Source: CAYPZU01 sp964415395 (GTDB lineage: Bacteria; Chlamydiota; Chlamydiia; Chlamydiales; SM23-39). Taken from it: DNA of 12,869 nucleotides. Below the pieces are notes generated by a model. The model saw only the letters and a list, made by a program, of their open reading frames with translations, did no database searches and was not told the DNA's origin. The translations under genes were made by a program, and so were the position numbers. The DNA is taken from positions 1 to 12,869 of the forward strand of contig CAYPZU010000063.1 in NCBI GenBank assembly GCA_964415395.1, given 5' to 3'. Positions 7,047 through 12,869 of this stretch are shown one piece after another (position 1 is the stretch's first letter; the number at the start of each line of letters is the position of its first letter).

Positions 7047-8327
7047 TTACTTGGGCTTGATGCGGACGATCTCTTCTTCTAAATACCGGTGAAGGGCTTT
7101 TGGCACAAGGATCGAGCCGTCTTCCTGCTGGTTGTTTTCCAGGAGGGCGACCATCAGCCGCGAGGTGGCGAGCCCCGAGCCGTTGAGCGTGTGGACGAAT
7201 TGGGGCTTGTCGTTTTTCGGCCGGTAGCGGATCTGGGATCTGCGCGCCTGGAAGTCGGTGCAGTTCGAGACGGAGGAGACTTCATAGTAGCGGTTCTGCC
7301 CGGGGAGCCACACTTCGATGTCGATCGTCTTGGCGGCTGCGAACGACATATCGCCCGTCGTCAGCAGCATGTTCCGGTAGTGCATCTCCAGCCCTTGCAG
7401 CACTTCTTCCGCAGAGGCGACCATCTGTTCGAATACTTTCCCGCTCTCTTCGGGCTTGGAAAAGCAGAACATTTCGACCTTGTTGAACTGGTGCGTCCGG
7501 ATTAAACCCCGCTCCTGCGAACCGGCTGCGCCCGCCTCTCTGCGGAAGCAGGGGGAGTAGGCTGTGTATTTCAGCGGGAGCTTTTCCTCTTCCAAAATCT
7601 CGTCGTAGTGCATCCCGTTGAGCGGCACTTCGGAAGTGGGGATTAAAAACAGGTTGAAATCAGGGTCGGCCACTTTGAACTGCTGGCCGGCGAATTTCGG
7701 CAGTTGGCCGGAGCCGTACAGAATCTCGGGGCGCACCAGAAGCGGCGGAATGATCTGCATGAAGCCGTTTTTCCGGTGGATGTCGAGCATGTAATTCAAT
7801 AAGGCCCACTCAAGCCGCGCGCCCAGATTCGTGTAGAGGGGCCAGCCGGAACCGGAGATTTTCGCCGCTCTTCCAAAATCGAACAGATGGAGCTTTTCGT
7901 TCAGCTCGACGTGGTTTTTAAACGGGAAGGAAAACTCTCTCTTTTCGCCCCACGCCTTGACGCAGACGTTGTCTTTCGGGCTTGGAGAAATAGGGATATC
8001 GTCCATCGGCACGTTTGGAAGGACGGCGAGCTGTCCTTTCAGCTCTTCTTCGACCTTGGTCACTTCGTGATCTTTGGCGGCGATTTTGTCGCTCAAGGCG
8101 GACAGGCCGCTCATATAGGGAGAGACGTCTTCGCCCTTCTGTTTGCGCATGCCGATGTCTTTCGAGGATTGGTTGCGCTGCGATTTCAGCACTTCGACTT
8201 CAGTTTTGAGAGCCCGGATTCTTTCGTCGAGTTCCAGAATAGGGACTAAACTGGTCTCGGGGACTTTGTTCTTCAGTTTCTGTTCGAGCGTCTTGGGGTC
8301 TTTTCTGATTTCCTTAATATCGAGCAT
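7047..8327 (-). CDS. serS: Seryl-tRNA synthetase
   Basis: This 426-residue class II synthetase charges tRNA-Ser with serine, and by family also charges tRNA-Sec where present. Residues 1-105 form the N-terminal helical arm, a coiled coil (about 30-100) that contacts the long variable arm of the tRNA. The catalytic core follows: motif 1 around 157-195 (GWPLYTNLGARLEWALLNYM), serine-site TSEVPLNG at 231-238, motif 2 at 261-286 (FRREAGAAGS, then RTHQFNKVEMF) and motif 3 at 381-400 (LNGSGLATSRLMVALLENNQ). An in-frame ATG exists at 8372, but it lies inside the promoter spacer. The ATG at 8327 begins MLDIKEIRKDP, the normal SerRS N-terminus, and has GAGG five bases upstream. It heads the minus-strand run, and the M18 gene follows after 10 bases. 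Confidence 0.98.
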   Translation of the reverse strand: MLDIKEIRKDPKTLEQKLKNKVPETSLVPILELDERIRALKTEVEVLKSQRNQSSKDIGMRKQKGEDVSPYMSGLSALSDKIAAKDHEVTKVEEELKGQLAVLPNVPMDDIPISPSPKDNVCVKAWGEKREFSFPFKNHVELNEKLHLFDFGRAAKISGSGWPLYTNLGARLEWALLNYMLDIHRKNGFMQIIPPLLVRPEILYGSGQLPKFAGQQFKVADPDFNLFLIPTSEVPLNGMHYDEILEEEKLPLKYTAYSPCFRREAGAAGSQERGLIRTHQFNKVEMFCFSKPEESGKVFEQMVASAEEVLQGLEMHYRNMLLTTGDMSFAAAKTIDIEVWLPGQNRYYEVSSVSNCTDFQARRSQIRYRPKNDKPQFVHTLNGSGLATSRLMVALLENNQQEDGSILVPKALHRYLEEEIVRIKPK

Positions 8328-8332
8328 ACAAT

Positions 8333-8336
8333 CCTC
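8333..8336 (-). promoter_or_regulatory. serS ribosome binding site
   Basis: GAGG five bases before the ATG at 8327. Together with the promoter upstream it decides the start in favour of 8327 over the longer in-frame ATG at 8372. Confidence 0.75.
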
Positions 8337-8351
8337 AATGAAGGCATCCAC

Positions 8352-8379
8352 AATATACCCACCGCCCCCCAAAAGTCAA
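8352..8379 (-). promoter_or_regulatory. serS operon promoter
   Basis: The minus strand reads TTGACT, 16 bases, TATATT, a near-consensus sigma-70/chlamydial sigma-66 promoter (five of six at each box). Transcription should start near 8345, giving a leader of about 18 bases that contains the GAGG ribosome site. The spacer includes a run of six G. This is the best promoter in the window and probably serves serS, the aminopeptidase, the VIT-like gene and the ATPase. Confidence 0.7.
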
Positions 8380-8410
8380 ACGGCACAGATGAAAAGGAAT
8401 AAATAATTAG

Positions 8411-8480
8411 ATGTAAGACCGCCGGGCTTTCGCACCCCTGCGGCCCCGCGGGGCTCCCTTCGGGATCCTCTCGCGTTGCA
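8411..8480. repeat. GC-rich double-hairpin block in the divergent intergenic region
   Basis: A sharply GC-rich stretch lies within AT-rich flanks. It contains the 12-bp perfect palindrome GCCCCGCGGGGC (8444-8455), immediately followed by TCCC-TTC-GGGA (8456-8466), a second small hairpin. No reading frame or tRNA fold explains it. It resembles short dispersed palindromic (REP-like) elements, but copy number cannot be judged from one window. It lies upstream of both divergent promoters and has no T-tract on either strand, so it is not a standard terminator. Confidence 0.45.
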
Positions 8481-8572
8481 GTTCGATTACCTCCTCCAAC
8501 TTCCTGGCTGGGCAGAGCTTAAAACTTTGCTTTCAAAACTGTCGGAGACTGGAGGGGGGGGGCCAACTTTGT

Positions 8573-8594
8573 TCGGGGCTGTATTGCAGCCCGA
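8573..8594. repeat. Imperfect hairpin upstream of the UPF0158 gene
   Basis: TCGGGGCTG, loop TATTG, CAGCCCGA forms an eight-pair stem with one bulged G. It lies about 50 bases upstream of the probable promoter at 8645. Neither strand has a clean T-run after it. It could be an operator or simply a residual repeat. Confidence 0.35.
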
Positions 8595-8644
8595 CTTATT
8601 GTCTTCGTTTTCTAACGGATCTTTTCTAGAAACAATAGGTGTGG

Positions 8645-8650
8645 TATGAT
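8645..8650 (+). promoter_or_regulatory. Probable -10 element for the UPF0158 gene
   Basis: TATGAT preceded by TGG makes an extended -10 (TGn-TATGAT). The -35 region 17 bases upstream (TTTTCT) is poor, as an extended -10 tolerates. Predicted start near 8657 gives a leader of about 22 bases to the ATG at 8679. Confidence 0.4.
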
Positions 8651-8678
8651 GTCCTAAATAATCATTACTAGGCTGTGC

Positions 8679-9812
8679 ATGAAATATCCCCAGGCGAAAA
8701 ACCCTCTGTTGCTGAGATACCACCGGTTGATGGACGCTTTCGCTAAATCAGACGACGAAAGAGATTTCTACCTGGATCGAGTCGAAGGATTTTTGATCTA
8801 TGCCGATCTGGATAAGGGACTCGAAGAGCTGGAAGGATTGGAAAAAGAGCTGGTCGAAAATGGGGATCGCTACACCATTCTGCCCAAAATGACTTTCTAT
8901 GAAGTGAAGAAATTCATGGAAGGGTTCGTGCATGAAAAAGTCTACGACATCGACACAAAAGAAAAGCTTCTCGATCTGATCTCCGCTAAAGAAGCGAGAG
9001 AGAATTTCCTCGAATTCATCTACGATCATTTGACCGAGCTGGAAAAGTGGCAGCTTTATTATCAGGAACGTTCGAGAATCCGGATCATCGAGTGGCTCAG
9101 ACAGCAGAACGTGCAGTTTGTTTTTGAAGAAGACCTCGATCTGCCGAAGATGCTGGTCGAAAAAGTGAAGCGGTCGCTATTCGAGGCGAAAGTGCCCAAA
9201 GACATCTCTCAGGCGAGAGACATTCTGTCGGCTAAAGCGAAGACCTATTATTCCAATGAGGCGCTGAACCCGAGGCCCAAGCGCGGCCGTCCGCCCAAAC
9301 AGGTCGCCAAGGTAGAGCTGGAACCGCAGGTGTCGATGGACATCTACACCCAGGTTCCTGGGCCTTGCCGCCAGTTCCTCTATATTCCGGATATCGCATC
9401 GGCGTCGTCCGTTACCTTCTCGTCGAAGTTCGAGACCGAAGAGCACCTGCTTGCCTCGCTGAGAGGAAGCCCGCGCCTCCGCGTCGACGAAAAGCTCGAG
9501 GCGCTGTCGCAGAGACTCGAGTCTCTCCGCCACTTGTCCGACAGGCTGGCAGGGGCCGAAAAGATGTTCGGAGTCGACAAAATCAAAAAACCTTTTACTC
9601 CGTTCATCAAGCCGAAATTCAAAGAAGTCAAATCGGTCGAAGTCCTTCAGGAAGAGAAGTCTCCGAAAATCGAGTCGGCGATCGGAGGTATTCTGCCCAA
9701 GAAGAGGGGACGCCCCCGCAAGGAAGAGCGGCCTGAGGAATTCATCGGCCAGAAGCGGCGCCGCTTCGCCATCAAGAAAGTCACCCAGATCAAGACGAAG
9801 AAAGACAAGTAG
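8679..9812 (+). CDS. UPF0158-family protein with two AT-hook motifs
   Basis: The 377-residue cytoplasmic protein has two parts. Residues 12-155 resemble the UPF0158 family (pattern: LMDAF, FYLDRVEG, RYTILPKMTFYEVKKFME, then REN-FLEF, ELEKWQLYYQERSRIRIIEWL), an uncharacterised family that I associate with chlamydial CT429/CPn0518. The C-terminal half is basic and low in structure. It carries two AT-hooks, PKRGRPPK (200-207) and KKRGRPRK (341-348), plus a final Lys/Arg cluster (359-377). A helical or coiled segment (268-293) lies between them. AT-hooks bind the minor groove of AT-rich DNA, so a nucleoid-associated or regulatory role is inferred. The ATG at 8679 has only AGG six bases upstream. 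It is transcribed divergently from serS. After the stop there is a T7 run but no stem, so no clear terminator separates it from the E1 gene. Confidence 0.8.
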   Translation: MKYPQAKNPLLLRYHRLMDAFAKSDDERDFYLDRVEGFLIYADLDKGLEELEGLEKELVENGDRYTILPKMTFYEVKKFMEGFVHEKVYDIDTKEKLLDLISAKEARENFLEFIYDHLTELEKWQLYYQERSRIRIIEWLRQQNVQFVFEEDLDLPKMLVEKVKRSLFEAKVPKDISQARDILSAKAKTYYSNEALNPRPKRGRPPKQVAKVELEPQVSMDIYTQVPGPCRQFLYIPDIASASSVTFSSKFETEEHLLASLRGSPRLRVDEKLEALSQRLESLRHLSDRLAGAEKMFGVDKIKKPFTPFIKPKFKEVKSVEVLQEEKSPKIESAIGGILPKKRGRPRKEERPEEFIGQKRRRFAIKKVTQIKTKKDK

Positions 9813-9862
9813 TCAATTTTTTTATTGTTCTGATTTTGGTCGATTCTTCTGGGTGAATCCGC

Positions 9863-9868
9863 TATACT
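9863..9868 (+). promoter_or_regulatory. Possible -10 element for the E1 fusion gene
   Basis: TATACT lies 30 bases before the ATG, in the 86-base gap after the UPF0158 gene. It would give a leader of about 24 bases. No good -35 is found at the right spacing. A small inverted repeat, TTCTG-TT-CAGAA, overlaps the predicted start point (9869-9880) and could be an operator. Co-transcription from the upstream gene is also possible. Confidence 0.3.
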
Positions 9869-9898
9869 TCTGTTCAGAAAATCAAAAATTGATTCGGT

Positions 9899-11953
9899 AT
9901 GGCCATTCACGTTGTTAAGAAAAACGAGCGCTCGATCTTAAGCGAACTTTTGGAAACAGGGTTGAAAGAGAAGGCGCTGAAAACGCTGGATGCAATGCTT
10001 ACGACCCGCCTGATGGACGAGAAAATGGGAAAACTCGTCCGGCAGAATAAGGGGGGCACGTTCCAGCTCGGGATGGCCGGCCATGAAATGATCGGTTCTG
10101 TGTCGGCTCTTTCGCTGATACCGGGAACCGATTGGGCGTTTCCTTACTACCGCGACCGCGCTTTTGCCGTCGGCCTCGGCTGCTCGGCGGAAGATCTCCT
10201 TGCCACATTTTTAGCGCGCGATATCCCGAACCACTCGGGCGGGCGGATGATGCCTGATCATTACAGCGAGCGGAAGCTGCGGATCCCGTGCCAGTCGAGC
10301 TGCGTCGGCTCCCAATTTTTGCAGGCGGTCGGGATGGCGAAGTCGGCTCAGTTAAGGGGCTCTGCCGAAGTGGTCTACGTTTCCGGCGGCGACGGCTCGA
10401 CCTCCCAGGGCGATTTCCACGAAGCTCTCAATTTCTCGTGCATCCATCATTTGCCGATCGTTTTCGTGATCCAGGACAATGGCTGGGCGATTTCGGTTCC
10501 ATCCAAAGAGCAGACGGCAGGCGGCACGATCGTGAAAATGGCGCGCGGCTATGAAGGCCTTGCCGTTTTCGACATCGACGGCTGCGATTTCGTTGAAACT
10601 TCCGATGCGCTGGAGCAGGCGGTGCTGAAGGCCCGCTCAGGCCAGGGCCCCAGTTTAGTTGTTGCGAAGGTGCCTCGCATCAGCCCCCACAGCAGCAGCG
10701 ACGATCCGAAGAAATACAAGAGCGAAGCTCAGGCAGCGGAAGAGAAATGCCGCGACCCGCTTCCCCGCCTGGAAGCCTGGCTGATTGAACAGAACTATAT
10801 GACCGCCGATGAGATCGAAGCGAAGCGGAAAGAGATTTTCGAAAAGATCGAGCAGGCCGCTTTAGCTGCCGACCAGGTTCCTTTCCCGAAGCGGGAGACC
10901 GCTGATCATAACGTATTCAAAGAAGCTCCGGTTTTCGAGTCGGCTGCCGCCGAGCCGGGCGAGTCGATCGTGATGATGGACGCGCTCAACCATGCGCTCA
11001 TCGAAGAGATGGAGCGGGATCCAGGCGTTGTGGTGTTTGGCCAGGACGTTGCGGGAGGCAAGGGAGGCGTGTTCGGGATTACGAGAACGCTGACGGAACG
11101 GTTTGGCGCAAAGCGGTGCTTCAACAGTCCGCTCGCTGAATCGACGATCGTCGCGCTCGCCATCGGCCTTTCGTTCGACGGGTTCCATAAGCCGGTTGCT
11201 GAAATCCAATTCGCCGACTATGCGTGGACGGGAATGAACCAAATCTTCAACGAGCTTTCGAGCATGTATTACCGCTCGAACGGCCAGTGGAACTGCCCGG
11301 TCGTGATCCGGATGCCTTATGGCGGCTACATTCAGGGCGGACCCTACCATTCGCAAAGCACCGAAGCCTATTTGAATCATTGCCCCGGACTTAAGGTTGT
11401 GATTCCGAGCAACGCGGCCGACGCCAAGCGTCTTTTAAAAGCGGCGATCCGCGATCCGAATCCGGTCATTTTCCTCGAACACAAAGCTCTCTACCGCCAG
11501 CGCCTTTTCTGCGCCCGCCCGGAAACCGGATCCGAAGAGCTGCTCCCTTTAGGGCAGGCGAACGTGGTGCGCGAAGGCTCCGACGTAACGATTGTCTGCT
11601 GGGGCATCACCGTCATGATGGCGAATGAAGCGGCGGAAGCTTTGAGCGGCGAGGGGATTTCGGTCGAAGTGATCGACCTCAGAACGATTGTGCCACTCGA
11701 TTTTGAGACGGTGCTGAAATCGATTCGCAAAACTGGCAAGCTGCTGATTGCCCACGAAGCGGCGCGCAACGGCGGGTTCGGCGCCGAGCTGGCCGCAAGA
11801 GCTGCGGAAGAAGCGTTCCTTTTCCTCGATGCGCCTGTGATGCGCGTGGCTGGGAAAGACTGCCCGGTTCCTTACTGCAAAGATATTGAGGAAGAAGTGC
11901 TGCCCCAGAAGAAAGACATCGAGGCAGCGCTTAGAAATCTGGCTTCTTTCTAG
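9899..11953 (+). CDS. Fused alpha/beta E1 subunit of a 2-oxoacid (branched-chain-like) dehydrogenase
   Basis: The 684-residue chain joins the E1 alpha (1-340) and beta (355-684) subunits that are normally separate. It would decarboxylate a 2-oxoacid with thiamine diphosphate and pass the acyl group to lipoyl-E2. Alpha: MLTTRLMDEKMGKLVRQNKG (33-52), thiamine-binding GDGSTSQGDFHEALNF (164-179) ending in QDNGWAIS (192-199), and the loop PHSSSDDPKKYKS (263-275), which is like branched-chain E1 alpha. Beta: FGQDVAGGKGGVFG (380-393), NSPLAE (409-414), FADYAWTGMNQIFNE (438-452), the YHSQS histidine (His484), and VIDLRTIVPLD (591-601). A single-chain E1 is known in Chlamydia (CT340, from memory) and in Bacteroidetes. 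No E2 or E3 gene is in the window. The loop favours branched-chain oxoacids, but substrate cannot be settled from sequence alone. The ribosome site is weak. Confidence 0.94.
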   Translation: MAIHVVKKNERSILSELLETGLKEKALKTLDAMLTTRLMDEKMGKLVRQNKGGTFQLGMAGHEMIGSVSALSLIPGTDWAFPYYRDRAFAVGLGCSAEDLLATFLARDIPNHSGGRMMPDHYSERKLRIPCQSSCVGSQFLQAVGMAKSAQLRGSAEVVYVSGGDGSTSQGDFHEALNFSCIHHLPIVFVIQDNGWAISVPSKEQTAGGTIVKMARGYEGLAVFDIDGCDFVETSDALEQAVLKARSGQGPSLVVAKVPRISPHSSSDDPKKYKSEAQAAEEKCRDPLPRLEAWLIEQNYMTADEIEAKRKEIFEKIEQAALAADQVPFPKRETADHNVFKEAPVFESAAAEPGESIVMMDALNHALIEEMERDPGVVVFGQDVAGGKGGVFGITRTLTERFGAKRCFNSPLAESTIVALAIGLSFDGFHKPVAEIQFADYAWTGMNQIFNELSSMYYRSNGQWNCPVVIRMPYGGYIQGGPYHSQSTEAYLNHCPGLKVVIPSNAADAKRLLKAAIRDPNPVIFLEHKALYRQRLFCARPETGSEELLPLGQANVVREGSDVTIVCWGITVMMANEAAEALSGEGISVEVIDLRTIVPLDFETVLKSIRKTGKLLIAHEAARNGGFGAELAARAAEEAFLFLDAPVMRVAGKDCPVPYCKDIEEEVLPQKKDIEAALRNLASF

Positions 11954-12300
11954 AGAAACTTCTTGCTGCGCCGCTTAGAGAGGAACGGGACTCTGCCGAA
12001 ACAGGCCTGTTCCGAAATGTTTTTATGATAAGCGGTTTTCATTTTTTCAAACTTAAGCAGCTTTTCCTGGATTTTGAATCCCGATGATCTTTTGTCGGGA
12101 ACGCGGAGAGTCTTTCTCTTGATTTCCAGAAACTGATCCATGTGCATCAGATGCTGGAGGAGGCTTTCCTGCGTTTTCTGGAACGCTTCGAGTTCGTTCT
12201 CCGACAGCTCTTTCAAATCAACATTCTGAATGACTTCAGCATTCCGTATCAGTTGATCGAGCGTCGTGTCGATCTCCATCAGAATTTCTTCGCCAATCAT
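11950..12300 (-). CDS. Small charged helical protein, function unknown
   Basis: A 116-residue protein that I do not recognise. It starts at ATG 12300 with AGGGA four bases upstream, which supports this start over a second in-frame ATG seven codons later. Residues 8-62 look continuously helical and acidic, with heptad-like hydrophobic spacing (TTLDQLI, VDLKELSENELEAF, ESLLQHLMHMDQFLEIK), so a coiled coil is likely. The C-terminal third is basic and ends in SKRRSKKFL. No signal peptide or membrane helix is seen. It runs convergently into the E1 fusion gene and shares its stop: CTAG at 11950-11953 supplies TAG on both strands. The amino-acid pattern and the ribosome site make it a real gene rather than an antisense shadow. 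A chlamydia-specific protein is possible. Confidence 0.75.
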   Translation of the reverse strand: MIGEEILMEIDTTLDQLIRNAEVIQNVDLKELSENELEAFQKTQESLLQHLMHMDQFLEIKRKTLRVPDKRSSGFKIQEKLLKFEKMKTAYHKNISEQACFGRVPFLSKRRSKKFL

Positions 12301-12448
12301 AGCGTCCCTATTTCATTTGTGCTCAAATTCCATTCTTTAAATGAACAGATTAATTTTTCAAAGTTAAAATTTTTTTCTTTTTAAAATTGCACACTTGTTT
12401 GTGACTAAAAAAAGAAAAACAAATCGACGAGAGGATCAATGCAGGTGT

Positions 12449-12458
12449 GTTGCGCAAC
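12449..12458. repeat. Ten-base perfect palindrome
   Basis: GTTGCGCAAC is its own reverse complement. It lies about 150 bases upstream of the small minus-strand gene and is a plausible dimer-binding site; it could also be chance. Confidence 0.3.
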
Positions 12459-12470
12459 TCTTAGCTTGAA

Positions 12471-12498
12471 ATGACTTGTCTTATTGTCAAAAAGTCAT
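12471..12498. repeat. Inverted repeat ATGACTT / AAGTCAT
   Basis: A perfect 7-bp stem (12471-12477 with 12492-12498) encloses a 14-base loop that itself holds TTGTC twice. It sits directly beside the larger inverted repeat at 12504-12580. Confidence 0.35.
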
Positions 12499-12503
12499 GA
12501 TGG

Positions 12504-12580
12504 AATGATATAACGATTTGAACGATAAAATTTTATAATTTACTTCCCTATCGTTTTTATCGTTCCATCGTTTGATCATT
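12504..12580. repeat. Large imperfect inverted repeat built on AACGAT/ATCGTT
   Basis: The left arm (12504-12530) holds AATGAT, AACGAT and GAACGATAAAA. The right arm (12555-12580), read in reverse complement, holds AATGAT, AACGAT and GAACGATAAAA in the same order. The arms differ by about three mismatches and one base of length. The 24-base centre is AT-rich and adds another ATCGTT (12550-12555), giving two AACGAT and three ATCGTT in all. It could be a cruciform-forming regulatory site, an RNA hairpin between the two minus-strand genes, or a small mobile-element remnant. Confidence 0.55.
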
Positions 12581-12652
12581 GATTTTTGTACGAAAGAGGG
12601 CTGTTCTCGTTGAATCGAGGTTATACAACACACCCACCCAAATGGATTTACT

Positions 12653-12678
12653 CAACGGTCTCATCGTTGAGACCGTTG
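12653..12678. terminator. Perfect 11-bp stem-loop covering a stop codon
   Basis: CAACGGTCTCA, loop TCGT, TGAGACCGTTG. The TGA of the partial minus-strand gene (12663-12661) lies within the stem at its loop end. The location suggests a transcription end or mRNA-stabilising hairpin for that gene. There is no T-tract after it on the minus strand (AGTAAATCC follows), so it is not a standard intrinsic terminator. Confidence 0.45.
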
Positions 12679-12869
12679 CATATCCCTCCAGAACCTGCCG
12701 TATAAGATGGACAGGATAGGCAGGATCGCAATCCCACCCCAGAAAAGATGCTTTTCAGGGGCCCCGGGCGGCATGATGTGCAAGATAAACTGATTGAAAT
12801 AAAGTAAGTGATTCTTGGCTGAGCAAGGATGGAAAATTGGGATATTCGTTCCTCTCTTATTGTGGAAAA
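12661..12869 (-). CDS. C-terminus of a probable membrane protein (5' part beyond window edge)
   Basis: The reverse strand is open from the window edge (first full codon at 12867) for 68 codons to TGA at 12663-12661. The sequence looks protein-like: a stretch with aromatic and hydrophobic residues (NHLLYFNQFILHIMPPG), then one clear transmembrane helix (FWGGIAILPILSILYGRFW) and a short basic tail (RDMQRSQR). That pattern suits the last helix of an inner-membrane protein with a cytoplasmic C-terminus. The family cannot be named from this piece. In C. trachomatis a comEC-like gene lies beside the E1 fusion (from memory), which makes ComEC one untested idea. The stop codon lies within a perfect hairpin. 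Confidence 0.6.
   Translation of the reverse strand, partial: FHNKRGTNIPIFHPCSAKNHLLYFNQFILHIMPPGAPEKHLFWGGIAILPILSILYGRFWRDMQRSQR

Larger units (their letters stand above)
12301..12660. other. Gene-free AT-rich intergenic region rich in inverted repeats
   Basis: I see no credible reading frame on either strand. A poly-T/poly-A rich part (12351-12420) lies upstream of the small charged gene and probably carries its promoter, though no convincing -35/-10 pair is evident. From 12449 to 12580 there is a palindrome, a 7-bp inverted repeat and a large imperfect inverted repeat, listed separately. A near-perfect TTGACA (minus strand, 12490-12485) lacks a matching -10. Confidence 0.6.

Noticed and set aside
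8328..8372. Upstream in-frame ATG that would extend SerRS by 15 residues
   Set aside because: It lies within the -35/-10 spacer of the promoter and encodes a Gly-rich leader unlike SerRS. The ATG at 8327 has its own GAGG.
8476..8500. GTTCGATTA resembling a tRNA T-loop
   Set aside because: The flanking bases do not form the T stem, and no acceptor or anticodon arm can be built around it on either strand.
8487..8723. Minus-strand frame of 78 codons in the divergent region
   Set aside because: Overlaps the start of the UPF0158 gene, has no ribosome site, and its translation is low-complexity (PPPP from the G9 tract).
9817..9823. T7 run after the UPF0158 stop as an intrinsic terminator
   Set aside because: No stem precedes it; the upstream sequence is purine-rich coding DNA.
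12142..12384. Plus-strand frame of 80 codons
   Set aside because: Antisense to the small charged protein at its start and AT-rich noncoding sequence afterwards.
12439..12474. Eleven-residue plus-strand ORF (MQVCCATLSLK) with GAGG upstream
   Set aside because: Good ribosome spacing, but no plus-strand gene lies downstream for a leader peptide to regulate, and it overlaps the palindrome; chance is likely.
1..12869. CRISPR array, insertion sequence, phage genes or rRNA
   Set aside because: No regularly spaced direct repeats, transposase or integrase motifs, or rRNA-like sequence were seen on either strand.

Overview
The window most likely comes from a member of the Chlamydiae, probably an environmental (amoeba- or sediment-associated) lineage rather than Chlamydia itself. 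Three things point there. The minus-strand order serS, VIT-like membrane protein, P-type metal ATPase matches, from memory, the C. trachomatis order CT729-CT728-CT727. There is a UPF0158-type protein with AT-hooks, a family I associate with CT429/CPn0518. There is also a single-chain fusion of the alpha and beta E1 subunits of a 2-oxoacid dehydrogenase, as in CT340. The genes look richer in G+C than pathogenic Chlamydia (judged by eye, not counted). The assignment rests on remembered synteny and protein families, not on a search.

Layout. Positions 1-8327 are one tightly packed minus-strand gene run. Read in its own direction it is: seryl-tRNA synthetase (8327-7047), an M18 aminopeptidase (7036-5744), a divergent VIT1/CCC1-family membrane protein (5747-5010), a possible 50-codon ORF (5013-4861), a P1B-4-type metal ATPase starting at TTG (4859-2883), and the first 942 codons of a huge secreted filamentous-haemagglutinin-like exoprotein (2826 to beyond position 1). 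A strong sigma-70/sigma-66-like promoter at 8352-8379 drives serS with a short leader. Downstream junctions are ATGA overlaps or gaps of 1-10 bases, so the first five reading frames are probably one transcript. The exoprotein has a 56-base gap and may have its own weak promoter.

Positions 8328-8678 are a divergent intergenic region. It holds the serS promoter, a GC-rich hairpin block, a nine-G tract and a probable promoter for the plus-strand UPF0158/AT-hook gene (8679-9812). The fused E1 alpha/beta gene follows at 9899-11953. It meets a small charged protein of unknown function (12300-11950, minus) tail to tail, and the two genes share one CTAG as overlapping stop codons.

Positions 12301-12660 contain no credible gene but are dense in inverted repeats. 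A perfect 11-bp stem at 12653-12678 covers the stop codon of a partial minus-strand membrane protein that enters from the right edge.

How the parts fit: the ATPase and VIT-like protein look like a transition-metal (possibly iron or manganese) homeostasis pair co-transcribed with serS. The exoprotein should be exported through an outer-membrane TpsB partner that is not in the window. The E1 fusion needs E2 and E3 components encoded elsewhere.
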